In this document: positions 1 to 6,416 of the stretch, piece by piece
Layout of the letters: every line of letters begins with the position of its first letter
Position numbering within the stretch: position 1 is the first letter of the stretch
Source: Euryarchaeota archaeon UBA486
Lineage (GTDB): Archaea; Thermoplasmatota; Poseidoniia; Poseidoniales; Poseidoniaceae
Assembly: GCA_002497765.1 (NCBI GenBank)
Contig: DAET01000001.1
Coordinates: 1 to 9,765, forward strand
Direction of reading: 5' to 3'
Length of the DNA stretch: 9,765 nt
Notes under the pieces: model-generated
Seen by the model: the letters and a program-made list of their open reading frames with translations, nothing else
Database searches by the model: none
Told to the model about the DNA's origin: nothing
Translations under genes and position numbers: made by a program

Positions 1-306
1 TTCGAGGCCACCTTGGAGCTCTGCGACACCACCTCGGAATATGCGTTGACCGGCTCCATCTTTGCCACCGACCGCCGCCACATCGAGACGGCGGTCAAGG
101 CCCTTCGCTACAGCGCTGGAAACTTCTACATCAACGACAAGCCAACCGGCGCCGTGGTTGGTCAGCAACCCTTCGGTGGTGCACGTGGCAGTGGAACCAA
201 CGACAAGGCGGGCAGTCCACTCAACTTGTTGCGCTGGGTCAGCCCCCGTTCCATCAAGGAGACGTTTGCGCCGCCACACGACTGGACCTACGGCTTCCTC
301 GGTTGA
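1..306 (+). CDS. pruA: L-glutamate gamma-semialdehyde (delta-1-pyrroline-5-carboxylate) dehydrogenase, 3' end only
   Basis: The last 101 codons of an aldehyde dehydrogenase family gene, open at the left edge and ending at TGA 304-306. This enzyme oxidises glutamate semialdehyde/pyrroline-5-carboxylate to glutamate with NAD+, the second step of proline catabolism in the cytosol. The visible part shows the ALDH stretch EYALTGSIFATDR, then NFYINDKPTGAVVGQQPFGG and ARGSGTNDKAG, followed by LLRWVSPRSIKETF near the C-terminus. This combination is characteristic of the stand-alone P5C dehydrogenases of eukaryotes and many bacteria rather than generic ALDHs. The catalytic cysteine and most of the NAD-binding domain lie outside the window. 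The gene converges with the small membrane-protein gene, with no base between the two stop codons. Whether a proline dehydrogenase gene lies upstream cannot be seen. Confidence 0.93.
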   Translation, partial: FEATLELCDTTSEYALTGSIFATDRRHIETAVKALRYSAGNFYINDKPTGAVVGQQPFGGARGSGTNDKAGSPLNLLRWVSPRSIKETFAPPHDWTYGFLG

Positions 307-624
307 TCAAACCGATTCTTGCTGAGCCGCCTTGGCTTTTCGCTCAAGACGAGCTTTGTGCGCACGCTCAGCCTGCGGGATGATGTACCGGGCGGGGACT
401 CGGGCCGAAACCAGAGAGATGAGGTACCAACCGAGGGTTAGAAGCGGCGTGGCCAGCATCACGGTGAGGGCGGCTGCCATCACGAGGAAGCCGTCGGTGG
501 CCTGCCACGACCATGCAGCACAGAGTGCGGTGCACAGCGGCAACCACCACCGGGCAGCGTAACTTGGCGTGGACATGCCCTTGTGGTCTCGGCGTGGAGC
601 GAAGGCAGCCTGAAGCCACGACAT
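307..624 (-). CDS. Small two-helix membrane protein, function unknown
   Basis: A 105-residue protein that I do not recognise. After a short basic N-terminus it has two hydrophobic segments, roughly residues 26-42 and 45-74, then a strongly charged tail (ERAHKARLERKAKAAQQ) that is probably helical and cytoplasmic. The start at ATG 622-624 is preferred because a TATA-like stretch on the minus strand (about 644-654) lies near -25, as expected for a leaderless archaeal transcript. A second possible start is Met17 at 574-576, which gives 89 residues; no clear Shine-Dalgarno sequence supports either. The gene is divergent from the PrsW-like protease gene and shares its upstream control region. The hydrophobic pattern, clean fit between neighbours and lack of a better frame support a real gene, but no family evidence is available. 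Confidence 0.62.
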   Translation of the reverse strand: MSWLQAAFAPRRDHKGMSTPSYAARWWLPLCTALCAAWSWQATDGFLVMAAALTVMLATPLLTLGWYLISLVSARVPARYIIPQAERAHKARLERKAKAAQQESV

Positions 625-695
625 GGGCTGTAATCACTGACCTGTGTATTTGAACGGCCGTTTTTTCCTTCAAACCGTTGATGAAGGAGAACCGC

Positions 696-709
696 GTAGC
701 ATATGCTAC
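696..709. repeat. 14-base perfect palindrome, candidate operator
   Basis: GTAGCATATGCTAC is self-complementary over all 14 bases and does not extend further. Its AT-rich centre (ATAT at 701-704) could double as a TATA element, giving a start near 729 and a leader of about 70 bases before the ATG at 797. A dimeric repressor binding here would block such a promoter. This role is inferred from symmetry and position only. Confidence 0.5.
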
Positions 710-786
710 CTGCAATGATGATGGCCTCTGCCGAATGCTGTTTTTCAGTGACGATTGATGGGCGAACTGAGCGGGTACCCACTCTC

Positions 787-792
787 AGGTGA
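787..792 (+). promoter_or_regulatory. Ribosome binding site deciding the start of the PrsW-like gene
   Basis: AGGTGA matches the archaeal/bacterial anti-Shine-Dalgarno sequence exactly and ends four bases before ATG 797, which is standard spacing once the offset within GGAGGTGA is counted. The upstream in-frame candidates, TTG 755 and ATG 758, have no comparable site. Confidence 0.7.
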
Positions 793-796
793 ACCC

Positions 797-2239
797 ATGC
801 AATCGGTGATTCCCCATCCTTTGCAGCAAGTTCCACTCACGCCGGTGCCGGAGCGGTTGACGGTGTGGCGAGCCTCAACCCCGTGGCAAACGGTCCGCTC
901 CATGGTCGGCTTGGTCATCGTTTGCTTCTTCATCACCCAGTTGGCCGTGGTGGTCGTGGCCGGTTTCATCGACGGTGACATGAACGGGACCTTGGGCCCC
1001 CTTGACCCTTTGCTGACCTTCCTTGGAGGCATTTGCCTCTCGCCGTTTTTGCTGCTGTTCTTCTACCTTCGACGACCCAAGTTAACCCACACCGTTCAGG
1101 CCTATCCGGCCGAAAACGGACGGAACATGCATGCCCTTTCGGGTGGTTTGGTCGTCAGATCGCCCCAGACAACCACGGTGCAACACCACCTGTTTCGCTC
1201 AACAGCTCCCTTGGAGATGCCACGCCCGGCCCATCTCTGGTTGTTGTTCGTGTTGGGGGTGGCCGTCTCCACCGCATGCCTGTTGCCACTGACCGTCGTT
1301 GGTGCCAATGCATTGACACTTCTGTTGGCCCTCGCCGTGGTCTTGCCGGCTTGGCTCATCGGCTTTTCAACCCCCGTGTTTGCCTGGTGGTCCATCACGA
1401 GCCGGCATTTTGGCATCCATATTTCTCGCCGAGACGCTGAATGGATGCTGGTAGCCGGCATGCTCTCAGCAGTTCCAGCGATCATCATCAACAGTTTATT
1501 CTCGCCGATTTTGGTCGGTGCGGTCGGACTGAATGCGTTCCAGACGGGGACCCTCGGCGAAGGGCTGATCTTGTTCGTTTCTGCACCGGTGGGCGAGGAG
1601 TTGTCCAAAGCCCTCGCCGTGTTTGCGCTCAGTCATCTCATCGTCTCACCGAAACACGGGTTCTACGTCGGTTCGACCGTCGGATTGGGATTTGCACTGT
1701 TGGAAAATGCCAGCTACATCATGATGGCACTGGCCAGTGATTACAGCAGCATCGCGTACTTCTTCACGGCGAGCCTTCGTGGTCTCAGTTCCATTCCCGG
1801 ACACGCCATGTGGACGGGCCTGAGCGGTTATGCCATCGGTTGCTGGCTGAGCCGTGGCAACACTGTTCCAACGTTGTCAGGAACGGCTTACTTGTCCGAG
1901 GACGCCGAAGCACAGTGGGTATTGTACGACAAGCAGGGCCGAGGTGTTGCTCAATCGAGTTGGACCACCCTTCCGTCCCAAGCCATCGTCAAGTTGCTGG
2001 GTCGTCATCAACGACACGCTTGGCCCATGCCGACCACCCTGGGAGCAGGCATTGGACTTGCCATCCTCGGCCACGCACTGTGGAACGGTTCATCGTGGGG
2101 CGTGGGATTGCTCCTGGCCGACAGTGAGACCCTGCTCGCCGTTCTCCTCCAGTTGGCATGGTTGGCGGTGATGGTGCTTGGGCTCTGGTTCTGCATCCTT
2201 CGATGGTTACCAACCATCGTCCTTAGCGCCAAAGAATGA
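797..2239 (+). CDS. PrsW-like intramembrane glutamic protease (multi-pass membrane protein)
   Basis: A 480-residue multi-pass membrane protein of the PrsW family, which belongs with the CAAX-protease/ABI superfamily and cleaves membrane-bound substrates; bacterial PrsW performs site-1 cleavage of the anti-sigma factor RsiW. The family signature is clear: EELSK (Glu267, Glu268, Lys271), GFALLENASY (Glu303), PGHAMWTG (His336) and GHALWN (His426), all within predicted helices of the C-terminal half. Two helices precede this core (about 35-57 and 71-91), followed by a hydrophilic loop (about 92-146) and further helices. A loop of about 60 residues (about 352-412) separates the two histidine motifs. 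ATG 797 was chosen for its AGGTGA site; starting at ATG 758 would add 13 residues without a ribosome binding site. The gene leads a co-directional block. The substrate is unknown: archaea lack the sigma/anti-sigma system, so the Bacillus role cannot be transferred. Confidence 0.88.
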   Translation: MQSVIPHPLQQVPLTPVPERLTVWRASTPWQTVRSMVGLVIVCFFITQLAVVVVAGFIDGDMNGTLGPLDPLLTFLGGICLSPFLLLFFYLRRPKLTHTVQAYPAENGRNMHALSGGLVVRSPQTTTVQHHLFRSTAPLEMPRPAHLWLLFVLGVAVSTACLLPLTVVGANALTLLLALAVVLPAWLIGFSTPVFAWWSITSRHFGIHISRRDAEWMLVAGMLSAVPAIIINSLFSPILVGAVGLNAFQTGTLGEGLILFVSAPVGEELSKALAVFALSHLIVSPKHGFYVGSTVGLGFALLENASYIMMALASDYSSIAYFFTASLRGLSSIPGHAMWTGLSGYAIGCWLSRGNTVPTLSGTAYLSEDAEAQWVLYDKQGRGVAQSSWTTLPSQAIVKLLGRHQRHAWPMPTTLGAGIGLAILGHALWNGSSWGVGLLLADSETLLAVLLQLAWLAVMVLGLWFCILRWLPTIVLSAKE

Positions 2240-2332
2240 GGGTAAGCGGTCATAACAGGGTGCGGTCTTCAAAAACCATGTCTCGGTGCGAGAGGGTGGA
2301 CCTTTTGTCCATCAACCGTGAAGGTGCCGACC
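2240..2332 (+). promoter_or_regulatory. Short intergenic gap, possible internal promoter
   Basis: A gap of 93 bases between the PrsW-like gene and the DUF92 gene. It holds an AT-rich stretch (CTTCAAAAACC, about 2268-2278) that could act as a TATA-type element, and a small inverted repeat TGGAC / GTCCA with a five-base loop (about 2297-2311). Neither is strong. Read-through from upstream is equally possible. Confidence 0.2.
2322..2326 (+). promoter_or_regulatory. Ribosome binding site deciding the start of the DUF92 gene
   Basis: AGGTG lies six bases before ATG 2333 and favours that start. The in-frame GTG at 2318 would place this Shine-Dalgarno sequence inside the coding region and has no site of its own. 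Confidence 0.65.
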
Positions 2333-3094
2333 ATGGATGTCTTTTCCAGCGGACCAAACACTGGAAACCTCGTGGTGACGGTAGGGTTGGTGCTGGCGCT
2401 GCTCGTGATGTCCTCGCGAGCCAAGATGCTTGACACCAAAGGGGCCAATGCAGCGGCCATCCTCGGACTTGTGGTTGGTGGCCTGGGCCATTGGACGTGG
2501 CTGCTCATCCTCCTCGGTTTCTTGTTGAGTTCACACAAAGCCACCAAATGGCGATTTGACGAGAAGAAAGCCTTGGGTCTGAGCGAATCCAGCGACGGAC
2601 ACCGAGGCTGGACCAACGTCGTGGCCAACGGTGCGATTCCCGGCTTGATCTGCATTTACGCCTACATGGCCGATGATTGGGACACGGTCGTGTGGGTGTT
2701 CGGCGCTGCCGTGGCCGTCGCAGCATCCGACACCTTCGCCAGTGAAATCGGCTGCTTGGACCCACGTGTCCGCATGATCACGACCCTCAAGCCTTGTGAA
2801 CAGGGCGAGAACGGCGGCTTTTCACCCAACGGCCAGCTCGCAGCCGCCGTCGGCTCAACCGTCGTAGCGGTGCTCACCTTCATGGCGTGGTGGACCACCA
2901 CCACCGACAGCGTTTCCACCAACGGTTTGGAATTCCTCACCGTGTTGGCCGTCATCGGCTGGCTGGGTTGTCAAATCGACAGTTATCTCGGCGCGCTGCT
3001 TGAGAATCGAGGCTACATGAGCAAGGGGGCGGTGAACGCTTCCGCCATCACCGGCGGCGTCCTCCTGATGTCGCTTTACCTCGGCATCCTCTGA
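2333..3094 (+). CDS. DUF92 family integral membrane protein (VTE6/TMEM19-like, possible isoprenoid-phosphate kinase)
   Basis: A 253-residue, roughly six-helix membrane protein with the DUF92 hallmarks: HRGWTNVVANG (about 90-100), ASDTFASEIG (131-140, Asp133 and Glu138), a GENGGFSPNG turn (158-167) matching the family's glycine-rich GTSGG-type loop, QIDSYLGALLE (214-224) and VNASAITGG (234-242). The length fits the family. The best studied relatives are plant VTE6, which phosphorylates phytyl phosphate to the diphosphate, and human TMEM19, of unknown function. In an archaeon a matching role would be re-phosphorylation of prenyl (for example geranylgeranyl) phosphates for membrane lipid synthesis; that is inference. 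The start at ATG 2333 is set by AGGTG at 2322-2326. The stop is separated by a single base from the first ATG of the next gene, suggesting translational coupling. Confidence 0.87.
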   Translation: MDVFSSGPNTGNLVVTVGLVLALLVMSSRAKMLDTKGANAAAILGLVVGGLGHWTWLLILLGFLLSSHKATKWRFDEKKALGLSESSDGHRGWTNVVANGAIPGLICIYAYMADDWDTVVWVFGAAVAVAASDTFASEIGCLDPRVRMITTLKPCEQGENGGFSPNGQLAAAVGSTVVAVLTFMAWWTTTTDSVSTNGLEFLTVLAVIGWLGCQIDSYLGALLENRGYMSKGAVNASAITGGVLLMSLYLGIL

Positions 3095-3095
3095 G

Positions 3096-5450
3096 ATGCC
3101 AACGGGGCATTGGCTTCTTGAACCGACACCGCTTGGTCGTGGCATGGGGCGTCAAGCGTGGGCCATTGGGACCCTGTGCTTGCTGCTTTGCGTCGGCTTG
3201 TCGGGCATGGTTTCGGCCAACACCGACTCTACTTACGAGCCGGGGTTTGTCGAATGGAACATCTCCCCGCTCGAACGATTGTTTGTTGAGGGCAGCGATG
3301 TCGAAGAGGCCGTGCTCCAGCGAGAGCAAACCGACTCGGCCGTGGGTGGCTTCACCGTGGGCCCGACCAACGGCCCAGTCCCCGTCTTTACCCTGCAAAG
3401 CCCCCCGGTGGAGCAGCCCGTTGAGGCTCAGGTCTTCATGAGCGTGTATTTCTCGGCCATCATCGAAGGCGGCGGCGGACCACAGTCGTGCACTCGACAG
3501 ACATGGACAGATTCCAGCACAACGCTCACCTACAGCGTGAGTGACGACAGCGGAGAAATCTACTCGACCGAGGTTACACAAACACTGGACACCTCGGCAG
3601 AGGGCGACGCCATGAATTTCTCCGGCGAGAAGCAAAACGTCACCCTGAGCTTGGCACCCGGCAAAAGCATCACGCTCAGCGTGTCCGTCGAACACCGATG
3701 CCTCGGGACACAGGCCAGGGTCCAGTGGGGTGGGTTTGAACAGAACAGCGGCGGCGTCATCATCGAAGGTGTGCTCTATGAGCCCGAAGCACGCATCCTC
3801 GTGGACGCTGCACGTCTCGCCCACGTTGAACTTGAGCACCGACTGCCTTGGGGCCTTGAGGACCTGCGAGACGAAAAGTGGGAGATTTGGGGCCCGCTCC
3901 TCCCGACCGACAAATCCGTGCGGGACGGTGAATACCTTGTCGAAACCAGCGCTGGACGCATTCGCATGACGCGGGACTTGGGCGGCAACAACACCGTCTA
4001 CACCTGGTCGGGCGCCAAACCGCTGCCTGTCGGCGAGATGAACCTCCAGTTCTGCCTGCGCACCATCGCTGGCGACCTGAACAGTGACTGCCACGCTGAG
4101 GGCATCCTTCGCTTTGAGGTGCTTCCCGAAGACGACGGCTTTGCCAGTGCAGGCTTGTGGTTGACCCTGACCACCGTCATGGCCTTGCTGGGCTATGTGG
4201 TAAACGCTTTCCGAAGCGGATTGTTGCTGCCTGCACCCATTCTTGGTGCACTGGTCGCTCTGGCCTTGCTCACCCTCCCCACCGTCTTTGACCAACCCAA
4301 TTTAGGCGCCGACGCGGTCATTCTTGACAACACCAAAATTTTGGATGCTGACCTGACCAAAGCCGACGGCTCTACCGTCTCCATCAGTGAATTGCTCGCC
4401 GGCAATGAAGCGCTGATCATCGGTCTTGTGCTGCCCGGTTCGGAGCAAATCCTCACCCAGGCGAATGAGTTCAATCGTTCCATCGACCAACTGGGCGACC
4501 GCGTCGAAGTGGTCCACATCGTCACGGGTGAAGATGCGATGATGACCGATGTCACTTCCTTGGCCTCTGCCACCAACGCCACGTGGAGCGTGTACCTCGA
4601 TAAGAAGGGAGTCTTTGCGAAGAGCCTCCCGACCGGCGCCTCCGATGCCGTGGTCGTCGTGGACCCTGGCATGCACGTCACGTTCTCGCAAGCCTCCTCA
4701 GCCGCCATGCTGGACATCGTTGAATCCGTGGACGCCATCAAGAGCGGCGGACCCAACTCCTTCGGCTCGTACTTCGGTCTGCTGCTCGGCCCCGGGTTGT
4801 TCCTGTTCTTGCTCGCCCTTCCTCGAAACGAGTGGACGGCTCCTGAAGAGCCGCTCCCGCCCGGGCTGCTTTGGGGCTCCATTGTGATCGCAGGCGCGAC
4901 CGGCATCCTGCTGGTCAACCTCCCCGCCCTTCTGCTCACCCTGCTCCCTGTCGGCATGACCGTTCGGTTCCTGCTGGACATTGCGATGATGGTTTGGATG
5001 CTCGAGATGTGTTTCTTCACCGCTCGCCGTGGAGCGCCCTACGAAGCGGACCTTCTGGGTCGCTTGCTCCATCTCAGTTTCCCGAAGGCCTTCCGAGATT
5101 GGCGGGACCCCGTGGACATGGACCGTGATGTGTTGCTCGGCATCTGGATGGGCTGGTTTGGATGGCTGGCCTTCCCCAATTTGTTCACCCAGGCCGTTGG
5201 TTCGTCCGTGTTGGCAGGTGGAAGCGGCATCAGCATGGCCTTGTTCTTCTTGCTCCTCTTCCTCTTCAGCGGCGGCTTCGTTGTGTTGCTGTTGCGCATC
5301 GTTTCATCATGGGGTGGCCCGTTCTCCCGCCTCTTCGGAAAGTTCGGCGGCGAAGTCTTCGCCCAGTTCGTGGGGTGGATCCTCACCCCCATGGCACTGT
5401 GGATGGCCGTCAACGCCACGCTCAACGTCTTGGAACTCGGCGTCGTCTAA
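3096..5450 (+). CDS. Large membrane protein with signal peptide, extracytoplasmic domain, cysteine-free TlpA/thioredoxin-like domain and membrane bundle
   Basis: A 784-residue protein of no family I can name. In order: a signal sequence (hydrophobic stretch about residues 20-38, cleavage probable after Val-Ser-Ala before NTDSTYEPG); a beta-rich extracytoplasmic region to about 350 with four cysteines (132, 202, 320, 332) that could form disulfides; two helices (about 353-374 and 376-397); a domain at about 400-545 with TlpA/AhpC-like order (DGSTVSISELL, a hydrophobic strand, YLDKKGVFAKSLPTG, AVVVVDPGMHVTFS); then about six helices (556-576, 590-612, 613-640, 681-702, 711-736, 754-780). Where thioredoxins carry CxxC the sequence is LPGSEQ (446-451), and the domain contains no cysteine, so it cannot act as a thiol oxidoreductase. 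ATG 3096 follows the previous stop by one base; Met17 (ATG 3144) is an alternative that gives a more compact signal peptide. The plan of secreted domain, thioredoxin fold and membrane bundle recalls DsbD-type proteins, but homology is not established. Confidence 0.85.
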   Translation: MPTGHWLLEPTPLGRGMGRQAWAIGTLCLLLCVGLSGMVSANTDSTYEPGFVEWNISPLERLFVEGSDVEEAVLQREQTDSAVGGFTVGPTNGPVPVFTLQSPPVEQPVEAQVFMSVYFSAIIEGGGGPQSCTRQTWTDSSTTLTYSVSDDSGEIYSTEVTQTLDTSAEGDAMNFSGEKQNVTLSLAPGKSITLSVSVEHRCLGTQARVQWGGFEQNSGGVIIEGVLYEPEARILVDAARLAHVELEHRLPWGLEDLRDEKWEIWGPLLPTDKSVRDGEYLVETSAGRIRMTRDLGGNNTVYTWSGAKPLPVGEMNLQFCLRTIAGDLNSDCHAEGILRFEVLPEDDGFASAGLWLTLTTVMALLGYVVNAFRSGLLLPAPILGALVALALLTLPTVFDQPNLGADAVILDNTKILDADLTKADGSTVSISELLAGNEALIIGLVLPGSEQILTQANEFNRSIDQLGDRVEVVHIVTGEDAMMTDVTSLASATNATWSVYLDKKGVFAKSLPTGASDAVVVVDPGMHVTFSQASSAAMLDIVESVDAIKSGGPNSFGSYFGLLLGPGLFLFLLALPRNEWTAPEEPLPPGLLWGSIVIAGATGILLVNLPALLLTLLPVGMTVRFLLDIAMMVWMLEMCFFTARRGAPYEADLLGRLLHLSFPKAFRDWRDPVDMDRDVLLGIWMGWFGWLAFPNLFTQAVGSSVLAGGSGISMALFFLLLFLFSGGFVVLLLRIVSSWGGPFSRLFGKFGGEVFAQFVGWILTPMALWMAVNATLNVLELGVV

Positions 5451-5477
5451 CCACGAGCATGATGTAGGTTGACCACG

Positions 5478-6416
5478 ATGGTCAACGCCATGAACACCTT
5501 CCGACCACACTGGAGTCAAACCAGCGCCCGACTGATGAACGCTTGCCCGAGAGCTTGGGCGTTGACCTATGGGCAACCAAGTCACCATTCGATTCGTGGT
5601 CGACGAGCAGGAGGCCGTCCTCCGAAGAACCTGGATGAGGTGATGTTGCGAGCGATGAGGTCTGCGTGGGCCAAGAAAACAAGTGATCTGTATGAGCGGA
5701 AGGTGTGGACCAAGGCCTACACAACCAAGGTGTTGACGAGGTTGGCCAACGACGCCTTAGCAGAACACGACATCGGCGTTCCCATGCTTCTCCGGAGACA
5801 AAACATCGAGCGGGCCGTCCAGCAACTTCGCTTGCTCGATGGTGTACGCGCCCTACGGCCGCTGATTGAGGGAGAACCTCGTCGATGGGCGTTCTTTGAG
5901 CGAAGGGAACCAACACAGGTAGGGGGCATGGAACTCTATGCAGCACCCGACCTGGCCGTCTTTCATCAAAACCGGTGGACCCTCGTTCGCCTTCAATTTC
6001 GAACGCCAGCAAGGAATCCGCTGGGTCAGCAACTCGAACACTTGCTCGCTGTCCACTGGGCCATGAATCAACCGGGGTTCCCGGACGACATCAACGCCTT
6101 CCGATTGAACGTGGTCGCATGGAGAGGAACCCGCTGGAGAGAACATCATCTCGAGGTCTCCTCTCAATCGCTTAAGCAAGCCCTCGCTTTAGCCCGTCAT
6201 GATGTCCAAGAAATGACCTGGCTTTCCCGTTGGGCGAACGCCGACCCGACACTGATGAGCCTCCCCCTTGCGTCCCATTCAAGCCACTGCGATGGCTGTC
6301 AGCATCGGAGAGGGTGTCCAGCCGAAACCGGACTGGCAACGGCAAAGCGGGAGCAGGAGAACGCTCAGGCGAAGCCGTCTCACAGGGAGCCGACCAAATC
6401 GGCCAACACAGCGTGA
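5478..6416 (+). CDS. PD-(D/E)XK nuclease-like protein, Cas4/RecB type, with four candidate Fe-S cysteines and altered active site
   Basis: A 312-residue soluble protein with the layout of Cas4/AddB-type PD-(D/E)XK nucleases. An N-terminal SARLMNACPRAW segment carries Cys23, and a C-terminal CDGCQHRRGC carries Cys271, Cys274 and Cys280, the usual one-plus-three arrangement for a 4Fe-4S cluster clamping the fold. Between them, ELYAAPDLAVF (Asp158) matches motif II, the strand TLVRLQFRT sits where E/D-x-K is expected, and GQQLEHLLAVHWAMN (from about 183) matches the RecB-type Q-motif helix. The motif III positions read Arg171-Leu-Gln173 instead of Glu/Asp-x-Lys, so cleavage activity is doubtful. 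The C-terminal 25 residues are polar and probably disordered. ATG 5478 was chosen with an AGGT about eight bases upstream; TTG 5469 is in frame but weaker. It lies 27 bases after the large membrane-protein gene. No cas genes or CRISPR repeats are nearby, so a repair or DNA-binding role is more likely. Confidence 0.72.
   Translation: MVNAMNTFRPHWSQTSARLMNACPRAWALTYGQPSHHSIRGRRAGGRPPKNLDEVMLRAMRSAWAKKTSDLYERKVWTKAYTTKVLTRLANDALAEHDIGVPMLLRRQNIERAVQQLRLLDGVRALRPLIEGEPRRWAFFERREPTQVGGMELYAAPDLAVFHQNRWTLVRLQFRTPARNPLGQQLEHLLAVHWAMNQPGFPDDINAFRLNVVAWRGTRWREHHLEVSSQSLKQALALARHDVQEMTWLSRWANADPTLMSLPLASHSSHCDGCQHRRGCPAETGLATAKREQENAQAKPSHREPTKSANTA

Larger units (their letters stand above)
625..796. 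promoter_or_regulatory. Divergent intergenic control region with three inverted repeats
   Basis: This 172-base region separates the minus-strand small membrane protein from the plus-strand PrsW-like gene (from 758 if the earlier ATG is used). It contains a 10-base perfect palindrome AACGGCCGTT (653-662) running into a T6 tract (661-666), an inverted repeat TCCTTCA / TGAAGGA (666-672 and 682-688, 9-base loop), and a 14-base perfect palindrome GTAGCATATGCTAC (696-709). TATA-like stretches exist on the minus strand near 644-654 and on the plus strand within 699-706. Two divergent promoters sharing operators is an inference; the palindromes are directly visible. Confidence 0.5.

Noticed and set aside
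653..666. Palindrome plus T-run as an intrinsic terminator
   Set aside because: The palindrome AACGGCCGTT has no loop and is too short for a stable hairpin, and no plus-strand gene ends just before it. An operator or chance is more likely.
3048..4295. A 415-codon open frame on the minus strand
   Set aside because: It lies antisense to the DUF92 end and the large membrane-protein gene, has a low-complexity composition rich in Gly, Gln, Ala and His, and shows no family motif. Long antisense frames are expected in GC-rich coding DNA.
4193..5020. A 275-codon open frame on the minus strand
   Set aside because: It is antisense to the thioredoxin-like and membrane part of the large gene. Its Ser/Arg/Thr-rich composition is that of a shadow frame, whereas the plus strand encodes clear helices and strands.
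5478..6416. Cas4 of a CRISPR-Cas adaptation module
   Set aside because: No cas1, cas2 or repeat array is present and the neighbours are membrane-protein and glycolytic genes. The catalytic motif is also altered, so only the fold family is claimed.
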